From the NCBI GenBank assembly GCA_017886765.1, contig JAGHJI010000054.1, forward strand, positions 1 to 44,989: a stretch of 44,989 bases of DNA. The letters run 5' to 3'. Below, one piece after another: positions 16,637 to 26,020 of this stretch. A program made the position numbers and the translations under genes. Below the pieces are notes generated by a model. It had not been told where the DNA came from. It saw only the letters and a program-made list of their open reading frames with translations, and did not search any database. Source of the DNA: Eubacterium sp. (GTDB lineage: Bacteria > Bacillota > Clostridia > Oscillospirales > Acutalibacteraceae). How positions within the stretch are numbered: position 1 is the stretch's first letter; every line of letters begins with the position of its first letter.

Positions 16637-17944
16637 CTAATAAGGTTTAATCATACTTTTCAGATCATCGACTGAAACTTTTATATCCGCGTTCTCATTC
16701 ACCCTGGCAAGATAAACAAAACCGGAATCACTGAATATTTCAGTATAGCCTGCATATGCGGTTTTATCGGCGTCATATGCCGATTTGATTACCGTAACAA
16801 TACGGAAACATTCGTCTTCACTTTCATTTGATATTACTGTCATCTGCCTGTTTTCACTGTCATATTCAACACGTACATCGGAAAAAATCTTGTCATCCAT
16901 CAACAGTGAATAGGAATCTCTGCGGCAAGAATAAGTATAGCACTTATGAATAAGCACTGTATTGTCATATATGACCCAGTTATGCGCAGTAATCTCAGAC
17001 GGCAGATCATCCACCTGCCTGTCCGTGGGAATCTCAATAACACCATCGCCGTCAATATCCTGGCTGTAGATCACGCTGTCCCTTGCGGTATCCGACGTTC
17101 TGCCGGTGCTGTAGCTGTAAAACGGTGAAACGATGGAATCATAATAATCCGACCAGTAAATGAACTCCGTAACCATGGAGTTACCGTCGGTCTTGAGCGC
17201 GTCCGCATAGACGCTGACACCTTCATCCGTCACGCCGGAAGTGATATTTTCAAAGGAAATAATTGTACTGTCCAGTTTTGTTTCACCCAAAAGTCTTTGC
17301 CTGTTGTCCGCAAAGGAATACAGCCGGGCTGTCGGGGATTCCTCAGTTGAGCCGAGCTGAAACACAACCACCTCGTCAAACCCGTCTTCATCCATATCCA
17401 CACAGATAAATTCACCTGCGGAAATCGGATCGGATATCAGCTCAAGGGCATTTCCCTCCTCGGAGGCATGATGTCTGTAAACACAGAATCTGTAGCTGTT
17501 CGCCGATGAAATAACGCTCCAGCACACAAGTATCTCATCCGTTCCGTCATGATTAACATCACAAAAATCGACCGACTTTACATCGCTGCCTTCGCCTCTT
17601 ATACTTTCCACAACATTCCATTCGTCCTGCGATTTGCTCAATACCGCAAGACTTGTGGTGCCCCGGTCATCCGTCGGCTCGTAAAACGCCACGGCCTCAT
17701 TCTGACCGTCCGCGTTCAGGTCATAAAAAATAAAGGATGTTGTGTAATTTCCGCTTGAAGGCATTTTGATAAGGAATCCAGATTTGCAGTACTCGTTTAC
17801 AGCGTTTTGAACACCGGCGTTGTCACCGCTGGGAGACACAGGGGAGATTAAATCGTCAATAGAGGAAGCGAGCCTGAAATTTCCGCATCCGGCAAGCAGA
17901 AGTGACAAAGATAAAATAACCAAAAAAATTCTGATTTTTTTCAT
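16637..17944 (-). CDS. Lipoprotein with FG-GAP/VCBS-like calcium-loop repeats
   Basis: A 435-residue exported protein with a lipoprotein signal (MKKIRIFLVILSLSLLLAGC, lipobox LAGC at 17-20). The mature part carries repeated DxNxDGxxE-type loops: YDLNADGQNEAV, CDVNHDGTDEIL, VDMDEDGFDEVV and QDIDGDGVIEIP. This pattern is typical of FG-GAP/VCBS beta-propeller blades that bind calcium. Its function is unknown. Standing first in the operon with the two-component system, it could modulate the kinase at the outer face of the membrane, which is inference. The start follows AGAGGTGA. An extended -10 promoter precedes it. Confidence 0.8.
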   Translation of the reverse strand: MKKIRIFLVILSLSLLLAGCGNFRLASSIDDLISPVSPSGDNAGVQNAVNEYCKSGFLIKMPSSGNYTTSFIFYDLNADGQNEAVAFYEPTDDRGTTSLAVLSKSQDEWNVVESIRGEGSDVKSVDFCDVNHDGTDEILVCWSVISSANSYRFCVYRHHASEEGNALELISDPISAGEFICVDMDEDGFDEVVVFQLGSTEESPTARLYSFADNRQRLLGETKLDSTIISFENITSGVTDEGVSVYADALKTDGNSMVTEFIYWSDYYDSIVSPFYSYSTGRTSDTARDSVIYSQDIDGDGVIEIPTDRQVDDLPSEITAHNWVIYDNTVLIHKCYTYSCRRDSYSLLMDDKIFSDVRVEYDSENRQMTVISNESEDECFRIVTVIKSAYDADKTAYAGYTEIFSDSGFVYLARVNENADIKVSVDDLKSMIKPY

Positions 17945-17975
17945 TTTGTCACCTCTTTTTACACATATATTAGAT

Positions 17976-17984
17976 ATTATAACA
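17976..17984 (-). promoter_or_regulatory. Extended -10 promoter of the lipoprotein/two-component operon
   Basis: The minus strand reads TGTTATAAT, a TGnTATAAT extended -10. The -35 region (TTTATT) is a poor match, as is usual for this promoter class. The surrounding 17985-18050 is very A/T rich. Confidence 0.5.
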
Positions 17985-18054
17985 GAAATGAAAAATAAAA
18001 TAAATATAAAATTAAAAATTAATTACAAAAAATTACATCATAAAGGTATAAAAA

Positions 18055-18085
18055 ATAAGACGGAGACATAAAGTCTCCGCCTTAT
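18055..18085 (-). terminator. Terminator of the upp-uraA operon
   Basis: CGGAGAC (18061-18067) pairs with GTCTCCG (18073-18079) and the stem extends through flanking AAG/CTT. On the minus strand it is followed by a run of six T, shortly after the uraA stop at 18098. Confidence 0.85.
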
Positions 18086-18097
18086 CAACCTATTTAC

Positions 18098-19465
18098 TTA
18101 TTTATCAGCAGGCTTAGCTTTTTCCGTTTCAGCGCTTGCTTTTTCAAAATCATAATCTTTTCCCGGGAAAATCGCGTTGAGCACAATACCGGCAATGGCT
18201 GCAACGGCAAGAGCGGAAAGCGTGATATCAAATTCACCTATCGTGAATGAAACGCCGTCGCCCAGACCCAAAGCGCACACAAGGATTACAGCGGCGATAA
18301 TGGTATTACGCGCCTTTGAAAAATCAACGTGATTTTCAACCATATTACGAACACCGATGGCTGAGATCATACCGTAAAGCACAAAGGATATGCCGCCTAC
18401 GATAGCCGCCGGCATGGAGTTGATAAGCGCGGCGAACTTAGGTGAGAAAGAGAAAATGATCGCAAAGTATGCGGCAATTCTGACTACTCGCGGATCATAG
18501 ACCTTTGAAAGCGCAAGCACGCCGGTATTCTCTCCGTAGGTCGTATTTGCCGGTCCGCCGAAAAGAGCGGAAAGAGAGGTGGCAAGACCGTCGCCGGTCA
18601 GAGAACGGTGCAGTCCCGGATCCGCAATATAATTTCTGCCGCAGGTAGCGCTGATAGCCGAAATGTCACCGATGTGCTCCATCATTGTTGCCAGAGAAAT
18701 CGGCATGATTGCTATAATCGCTGAAATGGCCTTTGAGCTGTCGTGAACGCCGCCGAACACGGTCAGTCCCCAGTCGATGGGGAAACCAATCCAGTCCGCC
18801 TCTTTAACCGCGGTAAAATCAATTGCAAAGCTTTCTACTCCCGCAACGTTGCCTACAACAGCCGCAACGGCATATGATCCGAGAATACCGAGAAGAATCG
18901 GAACAATCTTCACCATACCTTTACCGAAGATATTAAATGCGATTACAAGCGCAAGAGCAATAATTGCCAGCCACCAGTTCGTTGAACAGTTGCTGATCGC
19001 GCTGGGCGCAAGACCGAGACCGATTGCGACAATAATAGGTCCGGTCACTACCGGCGGAAAGAACTTCATGACCTTGTTGATACCGATAATTTTGATAATA
19101 GCGGCAAGCACAAGATAAACAAGTCCCGCGAAAACTACGCCGAGGCAGGCATAAGGGAGCATCTCCCTGTTTGGCGAGCCGTCCTCAAGCATCGGCGCAA
19201 CCGTAGCGTATCCGCCGAGGAAAGCAAAGGATGAGCCTAAAAACGCAGGTACCTTAAACTTGGTAAAAACATGAAATAAAAGCGTACCCAAACCTGCCAT
19301 CAGGAGCGTTGTGGAAATATCCAGTCCGGTAATAAGGGGCACAAGTACCGTTGCTCCGAACATAGCGAACATATGCTGAAAGCCGAGGATGATCATCCGT
19401 CCTGTTCCCAGCTTACGAGCGTCATAAATGCCCTCGCTGCCTACTTTAAACTTCTCTTTAGCCAT
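18098..19465 (-). CDS. uraA: Uracil permease (NCS2 family)
   Basis: A 455-residue nucleobase:cation symporter-2 protein with about 14 membrane segments. Hallmarks are ILGFQHMFAMFGATVLVPLITGLD near the N-terminus and GGPANTTYGENTGVLALSKV, the NCS2 signature around the substrate site. It imports uracil with protons or sodium. Pairing with upp 38 bp upstream makes uracil the best substrate assignment. The start ATG 19465 follows GGGGAG. A short charged tail ends the protein. Confidence 0.93.
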   Translation of the reverse strand: MAKEKFKVGSEGIYDARKLGTGRMIILGFQHMFAMFGATVLVPLITGLDISTTLLMAGLGTLLFHVFTKFKVPAFLGSSFAFLGGYATVAPMLEDGSPNREMLPYACLGVVFAGLVYLVLAAIIKIIGINKVMKFFPPVVTGPIIVAIGLGLAPSAISNCSTNWWLAIIALALVIAFNIFGKGMVKIVPILLGILGSYAVAAVVGNVAGVESFAIDFTAVKEADWIGFPIDWGLTVFGGVHDSSKAISAIIAIMPISLATMMEHIGDISAISATCGRNYIADPGLHRSLTGDGLATSLSALFGGPANTTYGENTGVLALSKVYDPRVVRIAAYFAIIFSFSPKFAALINSMPAAIVGGISFVLYGMISAIGVRNMVENHVDFSKARNTIIAAVILVCALGLGDGVSFTIGEFDITLSALAVAAIAGIVLNAIFPGKDYDFEKASAETEKAKPADK

Positions 19466-19502
19466 AATTTTTTCTCCCCGTTAAGTCAATATATGAATGA
19501 AA

Positions 19503-20135
19503 TTATTTTGTGCCGAATATTCTGTCGCCAGCGTCACCGAGACCCGGCACAATATAGCCGTGGTCGTTCAGTCTCTCATCCATTCCGGCGCAGAAAATAT
19601 CCACGTCGGGATGCGCTTCTTTAAGCGCCTCAAGACCTTCCGGAGCGGCAATAATACAGAGAAACTTGATGGAATGAGGCTTTCTCAGCTTAATCTGAGA
19701 GATAGCGTCAATGGCCGAGCCGCCTGTAGCAAGCATGGGGTCAAGAACAAAAACATCCCTTTTTTCAATATCTTTCGGCAACTTACAATAGTATTCCACC
19801 GGCTTAAGGGTCTCCTCGTCACGATACAGTCCGATATGACCTACTCTTGCCGCCGGAACAAGCTCAAGCGCCCCTTCGACCATACCCAGACCTGCGCGCA
19901 GAATCGGAACGAAAGCCAGCTTCCTGCCCGCAATCACTTTACAGTCCGCAATACCGCAGGGCGTTTCAACCTTTTTATCGGTAAGCGGAAGGTCCCTTGT
20001 GGCGTCATAAACCATAAGCATAGCGATCTCATTGACAAGATCACGGAATTCCTTGGTGCTTGTTTCGATGTCACGCAGAATACTGAGCTTATGCTGGATA
20101 AGAGGATGGTCCATTATTACTACTTTCCTCGGCAT
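19503..20135 (-). CDS. upp: Uracil phosphoribosyltransferase
   Basis: A 210-residue enzyme that makes UMP from uracil and PRPP. The PRPP loop is [10 protein letters not shown], and the uracil-binding C-terminal region [17 protein letters not shown] is intact. I use the ATG at 20135 ([11 protein letters not shown]), which has GGGGGA at good spacing; an upstream in-frame TTG at 20150 would place that site inside the gene. It is first in an operon with uraA, under the promoter at 20169-20197. No PyrR-type antiterminator is obvious in the short leader. Confidence 0.96.
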   Translation of the reverse strand: MPRKVVIMDHPLIQHKLSILRDIETSTKEFRDLVNEIAMLMVYDATRDLPLTDKKVETPCGIADCKVIAGRKLAFVPILRAGLGMVEGALELVPAARVGHIGLYRDEETLKPVEYYCKLPKDIEKRDVFVLDPMLATGGSAIDAISQIKLRKPHSIKFLCIIAAPEGLEALKEAHPDVDIFCAGMDERLNDHGYIVPGLGDAGDRIFGTK

Positions 20136-20168
20136 GATATGATCCCCCAATACAAATTATTTTAAAAA

Positions 20169-20197
20169 ATAATAACATAATGCGACAAATTAAACAA
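20169..20197 (-). promoter_or_regulatory. Promoter of upp-uraA
   Basis: Minus-strand -35 TTGTTT (20192-20197) and -10 TATTAT (20169-20174), 17 bp apart. The leader to the ATG at 20135 is only about 25 nt. Confidence 0.55.
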
Positions 20198-20280
20198 GAA
20201 ATATTACATTATTGTAAATTAAAAAGCGGTTTTGTAATCAAAGCAGAACAAAAAAGATTTTTACATATTTCACATTCAAA

Positions 20281-23100
20281 TCATTTAAGACATTTTTTAA
20301 GATACTGTCCGGTGTAGGACTTTTTACACTTCGCAACCTCTTCCGGAGTACCGGTGGCGACTATCCGTCCGCCGCCTTTACCGCCCTCGGGGCCCAGGTC
20401 GATGATATAATCGGCGGTTTTGATAATATCCAGATTATGTTCAATGACCACCACTGTGTTGCCGGAGTCAACCAGCATATTCAGCACATTGACAAGGCGG
20501 TGAACATCGGCGGTATGGAGACCGGTTGTGGGCTCGTCCAGTATATAAATCGTCTTGCCCGTACTCCTGCGGGAAAGCTCGGTAGCCAGCTTTACACGCT
20601 GGGCTTCACCACCGGAAAGTGTGGTAGCACTCTGTCCGATTTTTATATAACCGAGGCCGACGTCGGAAAGCGTTTTCAGCTTATTATAAATTTTCGGCTG
20701 CTGCGCGAAAAACTCCACGCCTTCGTCAACGGTCATTTCAAGAACATCATAGATGGATTTGCCCTTGAACTTGACTTCAAGGGTCTCCCTGTTATAGCGT
20801 TTGCCGCCGCATACCTCGCAGGGAACATAAACGTCGGCAAGAAAGTGCATCTCGATTTTCACGATACCGTCGCCCTGGCAGGCTTCACATCTGCCCCCCT
20901 TGACGTTAAAAGAAAAGCGGTTGGCTTTATATCCGCGCTGTTTGGCGTCAGCAGTCTGGGCGTACAGCTCACGTATATCGTTAAACACGCCGGTATACGT
21001 AGCCGGGTTTGAGCGGGGCGTCCTGCCGATTGGTGACTGGTCGATATTTATAACCTTGTCCAGATTGTCCGTGCCCGTTATTTTTTCAAATTTGCCGGGT
21101 CTTTTTTTTGCTCCGTTCAGGACATTGGACAGATACTTATTGAGTATCTCGTTTACAAGGCTTGATTTACCGGAACCGGATACACCGGTAACGGCAACGA
21201 ATCTGCCCAAGGGTATCTCAACATCAATATTTTTCAGATTGTTTTCGGCGGCTTTGTAAATGGTCAGCTTTTTGCCGTTGCCCTTTCTGCGTTTTTCGGG
21301 TACGGGAATGGAACGTTTGCCGCTGAGATACATACCTGTAACCGAACGCTCGCAGTTAATAATATCATCCACGGTGCCCGCCGCAATCAGCTCGCCGCCG
21401 TGGATTCCCGCGCCGGGACCGATATCCACAATGTAATCGGCGTTTCTCATGGTATCCTCGTCGTGCTCAACGACAATCAGCGTATTACCCAGATCACGCA
21501 GATGCTTGAGCGTACCCAGCAGCTTGTCATTATCCCTCTGGTGCAGTCCGATGGACGGCTCGTCCAGAATATACAGTACACCCATCAGAGAAGAACCGAT
21601 CTGCGTAGCAAGGCGTATTCTCTGCGCTTCACCGCCGGAAAGCGTCGCCGCCTCACGTGACAGCGAAAGGTATTCCAGCCCTACGGAATTGAGAAATTCA
21701 AGCCTTTCTCTTATTTCATTGATAACAAGGGTGCCGATAAGTTTTTCCCTTTCTGTCAGCTGAAGGGAGTTAATAAATTCAAGTTCCTCGCCTATGGGCA
21801 TCTTGCAGAACTCATATATATTTTTTCCGCCTACAGTCACGCTCATGATTGCCGGCGTAAGACGTGAGCCCTTGCAGTCTGGACAGGTACAGGTGGTCAT
21901 AACGGATTCTATATCGCTTCTCGCCCAATCCGAAGTGGTTTCGTCATAGCGACGTTTCAGGTTTGAAATAATACCCTCAAAGGTATTCTTGTATGTTCCG
22001 GTTCCGTAGGAGGTGGCGCGTTTCATTGTCAGCTTTCTGTCACCCGTTCCGTACAGAATCGCGTTAAGCCCCTCCGGCGGTATCATCTCAACGGGAACAT
22101 CAAGGGAAAAGCCATACTCCTTGGCAAGTCCCTCATAATACATTTTTGCAATCGAGCCGTCATTTATATTCCATCCAGACGCCTTTATGGCGCCTTGATT
22201 GATGGACAGCTTTTTATTGGGAATGATCAGGTCGGGGGCAATTTCCTTATAAGAGCCCAGACCGCCGCACTTTTTGCAGGCGCCGAAGGGATTGTTGAAA
22301 GAAAACATACGGGGGCTCATTTCCTCAATCACGGCTCCGTGTTCCGGACAGGCGTAGTTCAGGGAAAAAAGCTCTTCCCTGTCGCCAACAATATCAATCA
22401 GCACAATACCGTCGGAAAGATGGGTCGCCGTTTCAACGGAATCCGTAAGTCGTGATTTTATGCTGTCATTGATTACCAGTCTGTCAACGATGACCTCGAT
22501 ATTATGCTTTTTATTCTTGTCCATTTTTATCTCTTCGGACAGATCATAGACAGCGCCGTCAACGCGCACGCGCACAAAGCCCGATTTACGCACATTGTCA
22601 AGCTCTTTTACATATTCGCCCTTGCGCCCTCTTACAATCGGTGCAAGAATCTGTATCTTTGTTTTTTCTTCCAGCTTAAGAACAGCGTCCACGATCTGAT
22701 CTACAGTCTGCTGGCTGATCTCGCGTCCGCATTTTGTACAGTGCGGCTTGCCTATCCGGGCATAAAGGAGTCTGAGGTAATCGTAAATTTCCGTTACCGT
22801 TCCCACTGTGGAACGCGGATTACGGCTGGTGGTCTTTTGGTCAATGGAAATCGCCGGAGAAAGTCCGTCGATATAATCCACGTCCGGCTTTTCCATCTGT
22901 CCCAGAAACTGCCTTGCGTAAGAGGAGAGGGACTCAACATACCTGCGCTGTCCCTCGGCATAGATCGTGTCAAAGGCAAGACTGGATTTGCCGGAGCCGG
23001 AAAGTCCGGTAAACACAATCAGCTTGTCCCTGGGTATCTCAATATCGATATTTTTTAAATTATGCTCTCTGGCGCCTTTGATAACAATATTTTTAGCCAT
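20281..23100 (-). CDS. uvrA: Excinuclease ABC subunit A
   Basis: A 939-residue damage-recognition ATPase of nucleotide excision repair, of normal length. The first Walker A is [10 protein letters not shown] (about 32-41) and the second is [10 protein letters not shown] (about 635). Both halves have [24 protein letters not shown] signatures and Walker [15 protein letters not shown] and [14 protein letters not shown]. Zinc motifs are visible at CPDC and at CEACQGDG with [10 protein letters not shown]. It lies 26 bp after uvrB and shares its promoter and LexA site. Confidence 0.98.
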   Translation of the reverse strand: MAKNIVIKGAREHNLKNIDIEIPRDKLIVFTGLSGSGKSSLAFDTIYAEGQRRYVESLSSYARQFLGQMEKPDVDYIDGLSPAISIDQKTTSRNPRSTVGTVTEIYDYLRLLYARIGKPHCTKCGREISQQTVDQIVDAVLKLEEKTKIQILAPIVRGRKGEYVKELDNVRKSGFVRVRVDGAVYDLSEEIKMDKNKKHNIEVIVDRLVINDSIKSRLTDSVETATHLSDGIVLIDIVGDREELFSLNYACPEHGAVIEEMSPRMFSFNNPFGACKKCGGLGSYKEIAPDLIIPNKKLSINQGAIKASGWNINDGSIAKMYYEGLAKEYGFSLDVPVEMIPPEGLNAILYGTGDRKLTMKRATSYGTGTYKNTFEGIISNLKRRYDETTSDWARSDIESVMTTCTCPDCKGSRLTPAIMSVTVGGKNIYEFCKMPIGEELEFINSLQLTEREKLIGTLVINEIRERLEFLNSVGLEYLSLSREAATLSGGEAQRIRLATQIGSSLMGVLYILDEPSIGLHQRDNDKLLGTLKHLRDLGNTLIVVEHDEDTMRNADYIVDIGPGAGIHGGELIAAGTVDDIINCERSVTGMYLSGKRSIPVPEKRRKGNGKKLTIYKAAENNLKNIDVEIPLGRFVAVTGVSGSGKSSLVNEILNKYLSNVLNGAKKRPGKFEKITGTDNLDKVINIDQSPIGRTPRSNPATYTGVFNDIRELYAQTADAKQRGYKANRFSFNVKGGRCEACQGDGIVKIEMHFLADVYVPCEVCGGKRYNRETLEVKFKGKSIYDVLEMTVDEGVEFFAQQPKIYNKLKTLSDVGLGYIKIGQSATTLSGGEAQRVKLATELSRRSTGKTIYILDEPTTGLHTADVHRLVNVLNMLVDSGNTVVVIEHNLDIIKTADYIIDLGPEGGKGGGRIVATGTPEEVAKCKKSYTGQYLKKCLK

Positions 23101-23126
23101 TCTTTTTCACCACTCTGTTCATAGAT

Positions 23127-25079
23127 TTATTTTTCCAGCTCAGCAATCTGGTCACGCAGGAATGCGGCGTGCTCAAATTCCAGCATACGCGCCGCCTCTT
23201 TCATCTCGCTTGTGAGCTGCTTGATAAGAAGCTGCTTTTCTTTCTTGGTAAGGTGCTTGCGCTTTCCGTCCAGCTTTTCTTTGGAAGTAATTTCAATGAT
23301 CTGACGGACGTCCTTTTTGATCGTTTTGGGTGTAATTCCATGTTCTTTATTATATTTTTCCTGGATACCGCGTCGTCTTACCGTTTCCGTTATAGCCCGC
23401 TCCATAGACGGTGTAACGCTGTCGGCGTACATGATTACCTCGCCGTTTTCATTACGCGCGGCTCGTCCGATGGTCTGTACCAGTGAGGTTTCGGAACGCA
23501 GAAAGCCTTCCTTGTCAGCGTCAAGAATCGCCACAAGGGACACCTCCGGTATATCCAGACCCTCACGTAAAAGGTTGATACCCACCAGCACGTCGAACTC
23601 ACCAAGCCGCAAGTCACGGATAATCTCCATACGCTCAATGGTATCAATATCATGGTGCATATACCTTACCTTAACATCAAAGCCCTCAAGATAAGCGGTC
23701 AGATCCTCCGCCATAGCCTTTGTCAGCGTGGTGACCAGCACCCTTTCTTTTCTTTCGGCACGGATGTTGATTTCAGACAAAAGGTCATCCATCTGGTCCT
23801 CTGTAGGCTTGACTGTAATAATCGGGTCAAGCAGTCCGGTAGGCCGGATGACCTGCTCTACGATCTGCGTGCTTCTTGATTTCTCAAACTCTCCCGGCGT
23901 AGCAGAGGTAAAAATCACCTGATTTACCTTATTATAAAACTCATCAAACTGCAGAGGGCGGTTGTCAAGAGCGCTGGGCAGACGGAAGCCGTATTCGACA
24001 AGACTCTCCTTGCGGGCTCTGTCCCCTGCGTACATACCTCTCAGCTGGGGCAGCATAACATGACTCTCGTCACAGAAAAGCAGAAAATCGTCCGGGAAAT
24101 AGTCAATCAGTGTAAAGGGCGCCTCGCCCGGCTTTCTTCCGCTCATGACCGCCGAATAGTTCTCAATCCCCTTGCAAAAGCCGGTTTCCCGGAGCATTTC
24201 AATATCATTCATCGTGCGCTCTTTGAGTCTCTGCGCCTCAAGGAGCTTGCCTTTTTCCTCAAAGAACGCCACCCTCTCCACCATTTCGTTATATATCTTT
24301 TCAATGGCGGTATTCATTTTTTCAGCGCCTACAACATAATGGGAAGCCGGGTAAAGACAGACGTGGGACAGCACGCCCTCCACCTTGCCGGTAAGGGGCT
24401 GTATCTCACAGATCCTGTCAATTTCATCGCCGAAAAATTCAATTCTTATGGCAGTGCCGGAGGAGCCTGCCGGAAAAACCTCCAGCGTATCCCCTCTGAC
24501 TCTGAACTTATTGCGGACGAAATTGATATCATTTCTCTCATACTGGATGGACACCAGTTTTTCTATCAGGGCGTCCCGTCCGTATTCCATACCTGTCCTC
24601 AGGGAAATCACCATGCTCTTGTAGTCGATAGGGTCGCCGATGGAATAGATGCAGGAGACGGACGCCACGATAATCACGTCACGGCGTTCAAAATGCGCCG
24701 CCGTGGCGGAATGGCGCAGTTTGTCAATCTCATCGTTGATTGCCGAGTCTTTTTCAATATACGTATCGGTGGTCGGCACATACGCCTCCGGCTGATAATA
24801 GTCGTAATAGGAGACGAAGTATTCCACCGCGTTTTCGGGGAAGAACTCCTTAAACTCACTGCAAAGCTGCGCCGCCAGCGTTTTGTTATGCGCCAGCACA
24901 AGGGTGGGTCTGTTCACTTTTTCAATGATATTTGCCATGGTAAAGGTCTTGCCGGAGCCCGTAACGCCCATCAGCGTCTGCTCTCTGTCGCCGCTTAAAA
25001 CGCCCTTCACAAGCGCTTCAATCGCCTCAGGCTGATCGCCCGTAGGCTTAAATTTACTAACCAGCTTAAACTTGTCCAT
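23127..25079 (-). CDS. uvrB: Excinuclease ABC subunit B
   Basis: A 650-residue helicase-like subunit that verifies lesions and loads UvrC. The Walker A is GVTGSGKT (38-45), the beta-hairpin region is [12 protein letters not shown], the DEAD-like box is DESHV, and motif VI reads QTIGRAARN. The C-terminal UVR domain ([17 protein letters not shown]) closes the protein. The reading frame is open 276 bp further upstream, but the UvrB start is [20 protein letters not shown] at ATG 25079, downstream of the promoter. A LexA box lies upstream, so SOS induction is expected. Confidence 0.98.
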   Translation of the reverse strand: MDKFKLVSKFKPTGDQPEAIEALVKGVLSGDREQTLMGVTGSGKTFTMANIIEKVNRPTLVLAHNKTLAAQLCSEFKEFFPENAVEYFVSYYDYYQPEAYVPTTDTYIEKDSAINDEIDKLRHSATAAHFERRDVIIVASVSCIYSIGDPIDYKSMVISLRTGMEYGRDALIEKLVSIQYERNDINFVRNKFRVRGDTLEVFPAGSSGTAIRIEFFGDEIDRICEIQPLTGKVEGVLSHVCLYPASHYVVGAEKMNTAIEKIYNEMVERVAFFEEKGKLLEAQRLKERTMNDIEMLRETGFCKGIENYSAVMSGRKPGEAPFTLIDYFPDDFLLFCDESHVMLPQLRGMYAGDRARKESLVEYGFRLPSALDNRPLQFDEFYNKVNQVIFTSATPGEFEKSRSTQIVEQVIRPTGLLDPIITVKPTEDQMDDLLSEINIRAERKERVLVTTLTKAMAEDLTAYLEGFDVKVRYMHHDIDTIERMEIIRDLRLGEFDVLVGINLLREGLDIPEVSLVAILDADKEGFLRSETSLVQTIGRAARNENGEVIMYADSVTPSMERAITETVRRRGIQEKYNKEHGITPKTIKKDVRQIIEITSKEKLDGKRKHLTKKEKQLLIKQLTSEMKEAARMLEFEHAAFLRDQIAELEK

Positions 25080-25124
25080 CGTAACTACCTGCTCTGTTTT
25101 TGCAAATTTTTCGCATATGGAATT

Positions 25125-25153
25125 ATTATATGCCAAATGAAATAAAAAGTAAA
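25125..25153 (-). promoter_or_regulatory. Promoter of uvrB-uvrA
   Basis: Minus-strand -35 TTTACT (25148-25153) and -10 TATAAT (25125-25130), 17 bp apart. The start of transcription falls about 40 nt before the uvrB ATG. Confidence 0.6.
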
Positions 25154-25173
25154 TAGGAAACGGCAAAAAAGCG

Positions 25174-25187
25174 CGAACTTTTGTTCG
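25174..25187. promoter_or_regulatory. LexA (SOS) box upstream of uvrB
   Basis: CGAACTTTTGTTCG is a full match to the Bacillus-type LexA/DinR operator CGAAC-N4-GTTCG, and the symmetry extends one more base each side. It lies about 20 bp upstream of the -35 of uvrB. Control of uvrBA by LexA is known in Firmicutes. Confidence 0.8.
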
Positions 25188-25201
25188 CAATAAATAAAAA
25201 A

Positions 25202-25550
25202 AGAACAGGCATCCAAATGCCTGTTCCCAGCGTGTAGAAAAAGTTGTAAATTTAGATAAGCATATACCCCTACACGCTGGACAGACTTCGAGAAATCGAG
25301 GTGAATTTCGTTTTCTTGCGAGCGGGAGCTGTACGATGGTACTGCCCCCGAGCAAAAGACGAAAAACGCCAAACAGCGGTAAGGATTCGATATCCTTACC
25401 GCTGTTTCTTGTTAGAATCCCTCTGTCAGAACGGGACGGCGAGGATGCCGTCCCCTACAAAAGAAAATGCTATACTGCATACATTTGTTTTGGCGTGGTT
25501 CAGCTGACTTTATCGACAGTCTGAGAACAGGCATCCAAATGCCTGTTCCC
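25202..25550. repeat. Patch of palindromic repeats between uvrB and the 101-residue ORF
   Basis: The roughly 500-bp gap from 25080 to 25579 holds no credible gene. Besides the uvrB control sites it has four kinds of palindrome. A 27-bp unit with arms GAACAGGCAT/ATGCCTGTTC occurs twice in the same orientation (25202-25228 and 25524-25550). CCAGCGTGTAG (25227-25237) pairs with CTACACGCTGG (25270-25280). A 16-bp perfect stem AAACAGCGGTAAGGAT lies at 25371-25407. GGGACGGC/GCCGTCCC lies at 25433-25454. Such short GC-rich palindromes are typical of dispersed REP-like sequences. The copy at 25524 could also act as the terminator for the gene ending at 25580. Confidence 0.7.
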
Positions 25551-25579
25551 CTTCCATCAGCGCGCATATCCTCTACGCT

Positions 25580-25885
25580 TTATACCTTATTGCTTTTCAT
25601 AGCCGTCCTATAATATGATTTTAAGCAATCTTCTTTCTCGTCTTCATTATACCAATACCATTCTTTGATTACTTTTAAAAACCAGTTCGTATCTGTAAGA
25701 GAAAAAGTGCTTCCAAAGGCATTAATATCGTCTTCCTCGCCGACAAAAACACCTTCCTGAATTTCTTTGATTGTTCCGTTCTTATTCCATTTATCAAAAT
25801 GCTTTCTTATAACTACATAACAATCGCCTTTTTCAAAGCCTTCTTTTTTGCATTTTTCATCATCCATTATAAATTCCATTTTCAT
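25580..25885 (-). CDS. Hypothetical small acidic protein
   Basis: A 101-residue soluble protein starting MKMEFIMDDEKCKKEGFEKG. It has an N-terminal alpha/beta region with CYVVIRKHFDKW, a central IKEIQEGVFVGEEDDINAFGSTF and a Trp/Tyr-rich LTDTNWFLKVIKEWYWYNEDEK. I recall similar uncharacterised Clostridia proteins with the TNWFLKVIKxWYWY motif, but I know no function. Two ATGs (25885 and 25879) share the GGGTGA site. The frame is open to 25924 without a start signal. It is flanked by palindromic repeats, which hints at a variable spot. No promoter is clear. Confidence 0.6.
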   Translation of the reverse strand: MKMEFIMDDEKCKKEGFEKGDCYVVIRKHFDKWNKNGTIKEIQEGVFVGEEDDINAFGSTFSLTDTNWFLKVIKEWYWYNEDEKEDCLKSYYRTAMKSNKV

Positions 25886-25986
25886 AAAATCACCCGACCT
25901 TAATTTTGAGCCGAAGCTGCACACATAAAACGCATAACTTCGTATTTTTCAGAGATATAAAAAAACTTTTATCCTCTTACAAACTA

Positions 25987-26010
25987 AAGGACAGACTGAA
26001 GTCTGTCCTT
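25987..26010. terminator. Hairpin after the Fn3-CHAP gene
   Basis: AAGGACAGACT (25987-25997) pairs perfectly with AGTCTGTCCTT (26000-26010). It begins 11 bp after the stop of the CHAP gene. The T-run is weak, so it is a likely but not ideal terminator. Confidence 0.6.
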
Positions 26011-26020
26011 ATATGTTTCT

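Noticed and set aside
24060-24998. Long plus-strand ORF of 312 codons
   Set aside because: It is antisense to the uvrB coding region, lacks a ribosome site, and its protein has no family features.
25080-25355. N-terminal extension of uvrB
   Set aside because: The extra frame crosses the promoter and LexA box, and UvrB proteins start at MDKFKL-type sequences.
25085-25507. Short ORFs on both strands in the repeat patch (95 and 68 codons)
   Set aside because: They run through palindromes and promoter elements and have no credible start sites or protein features.
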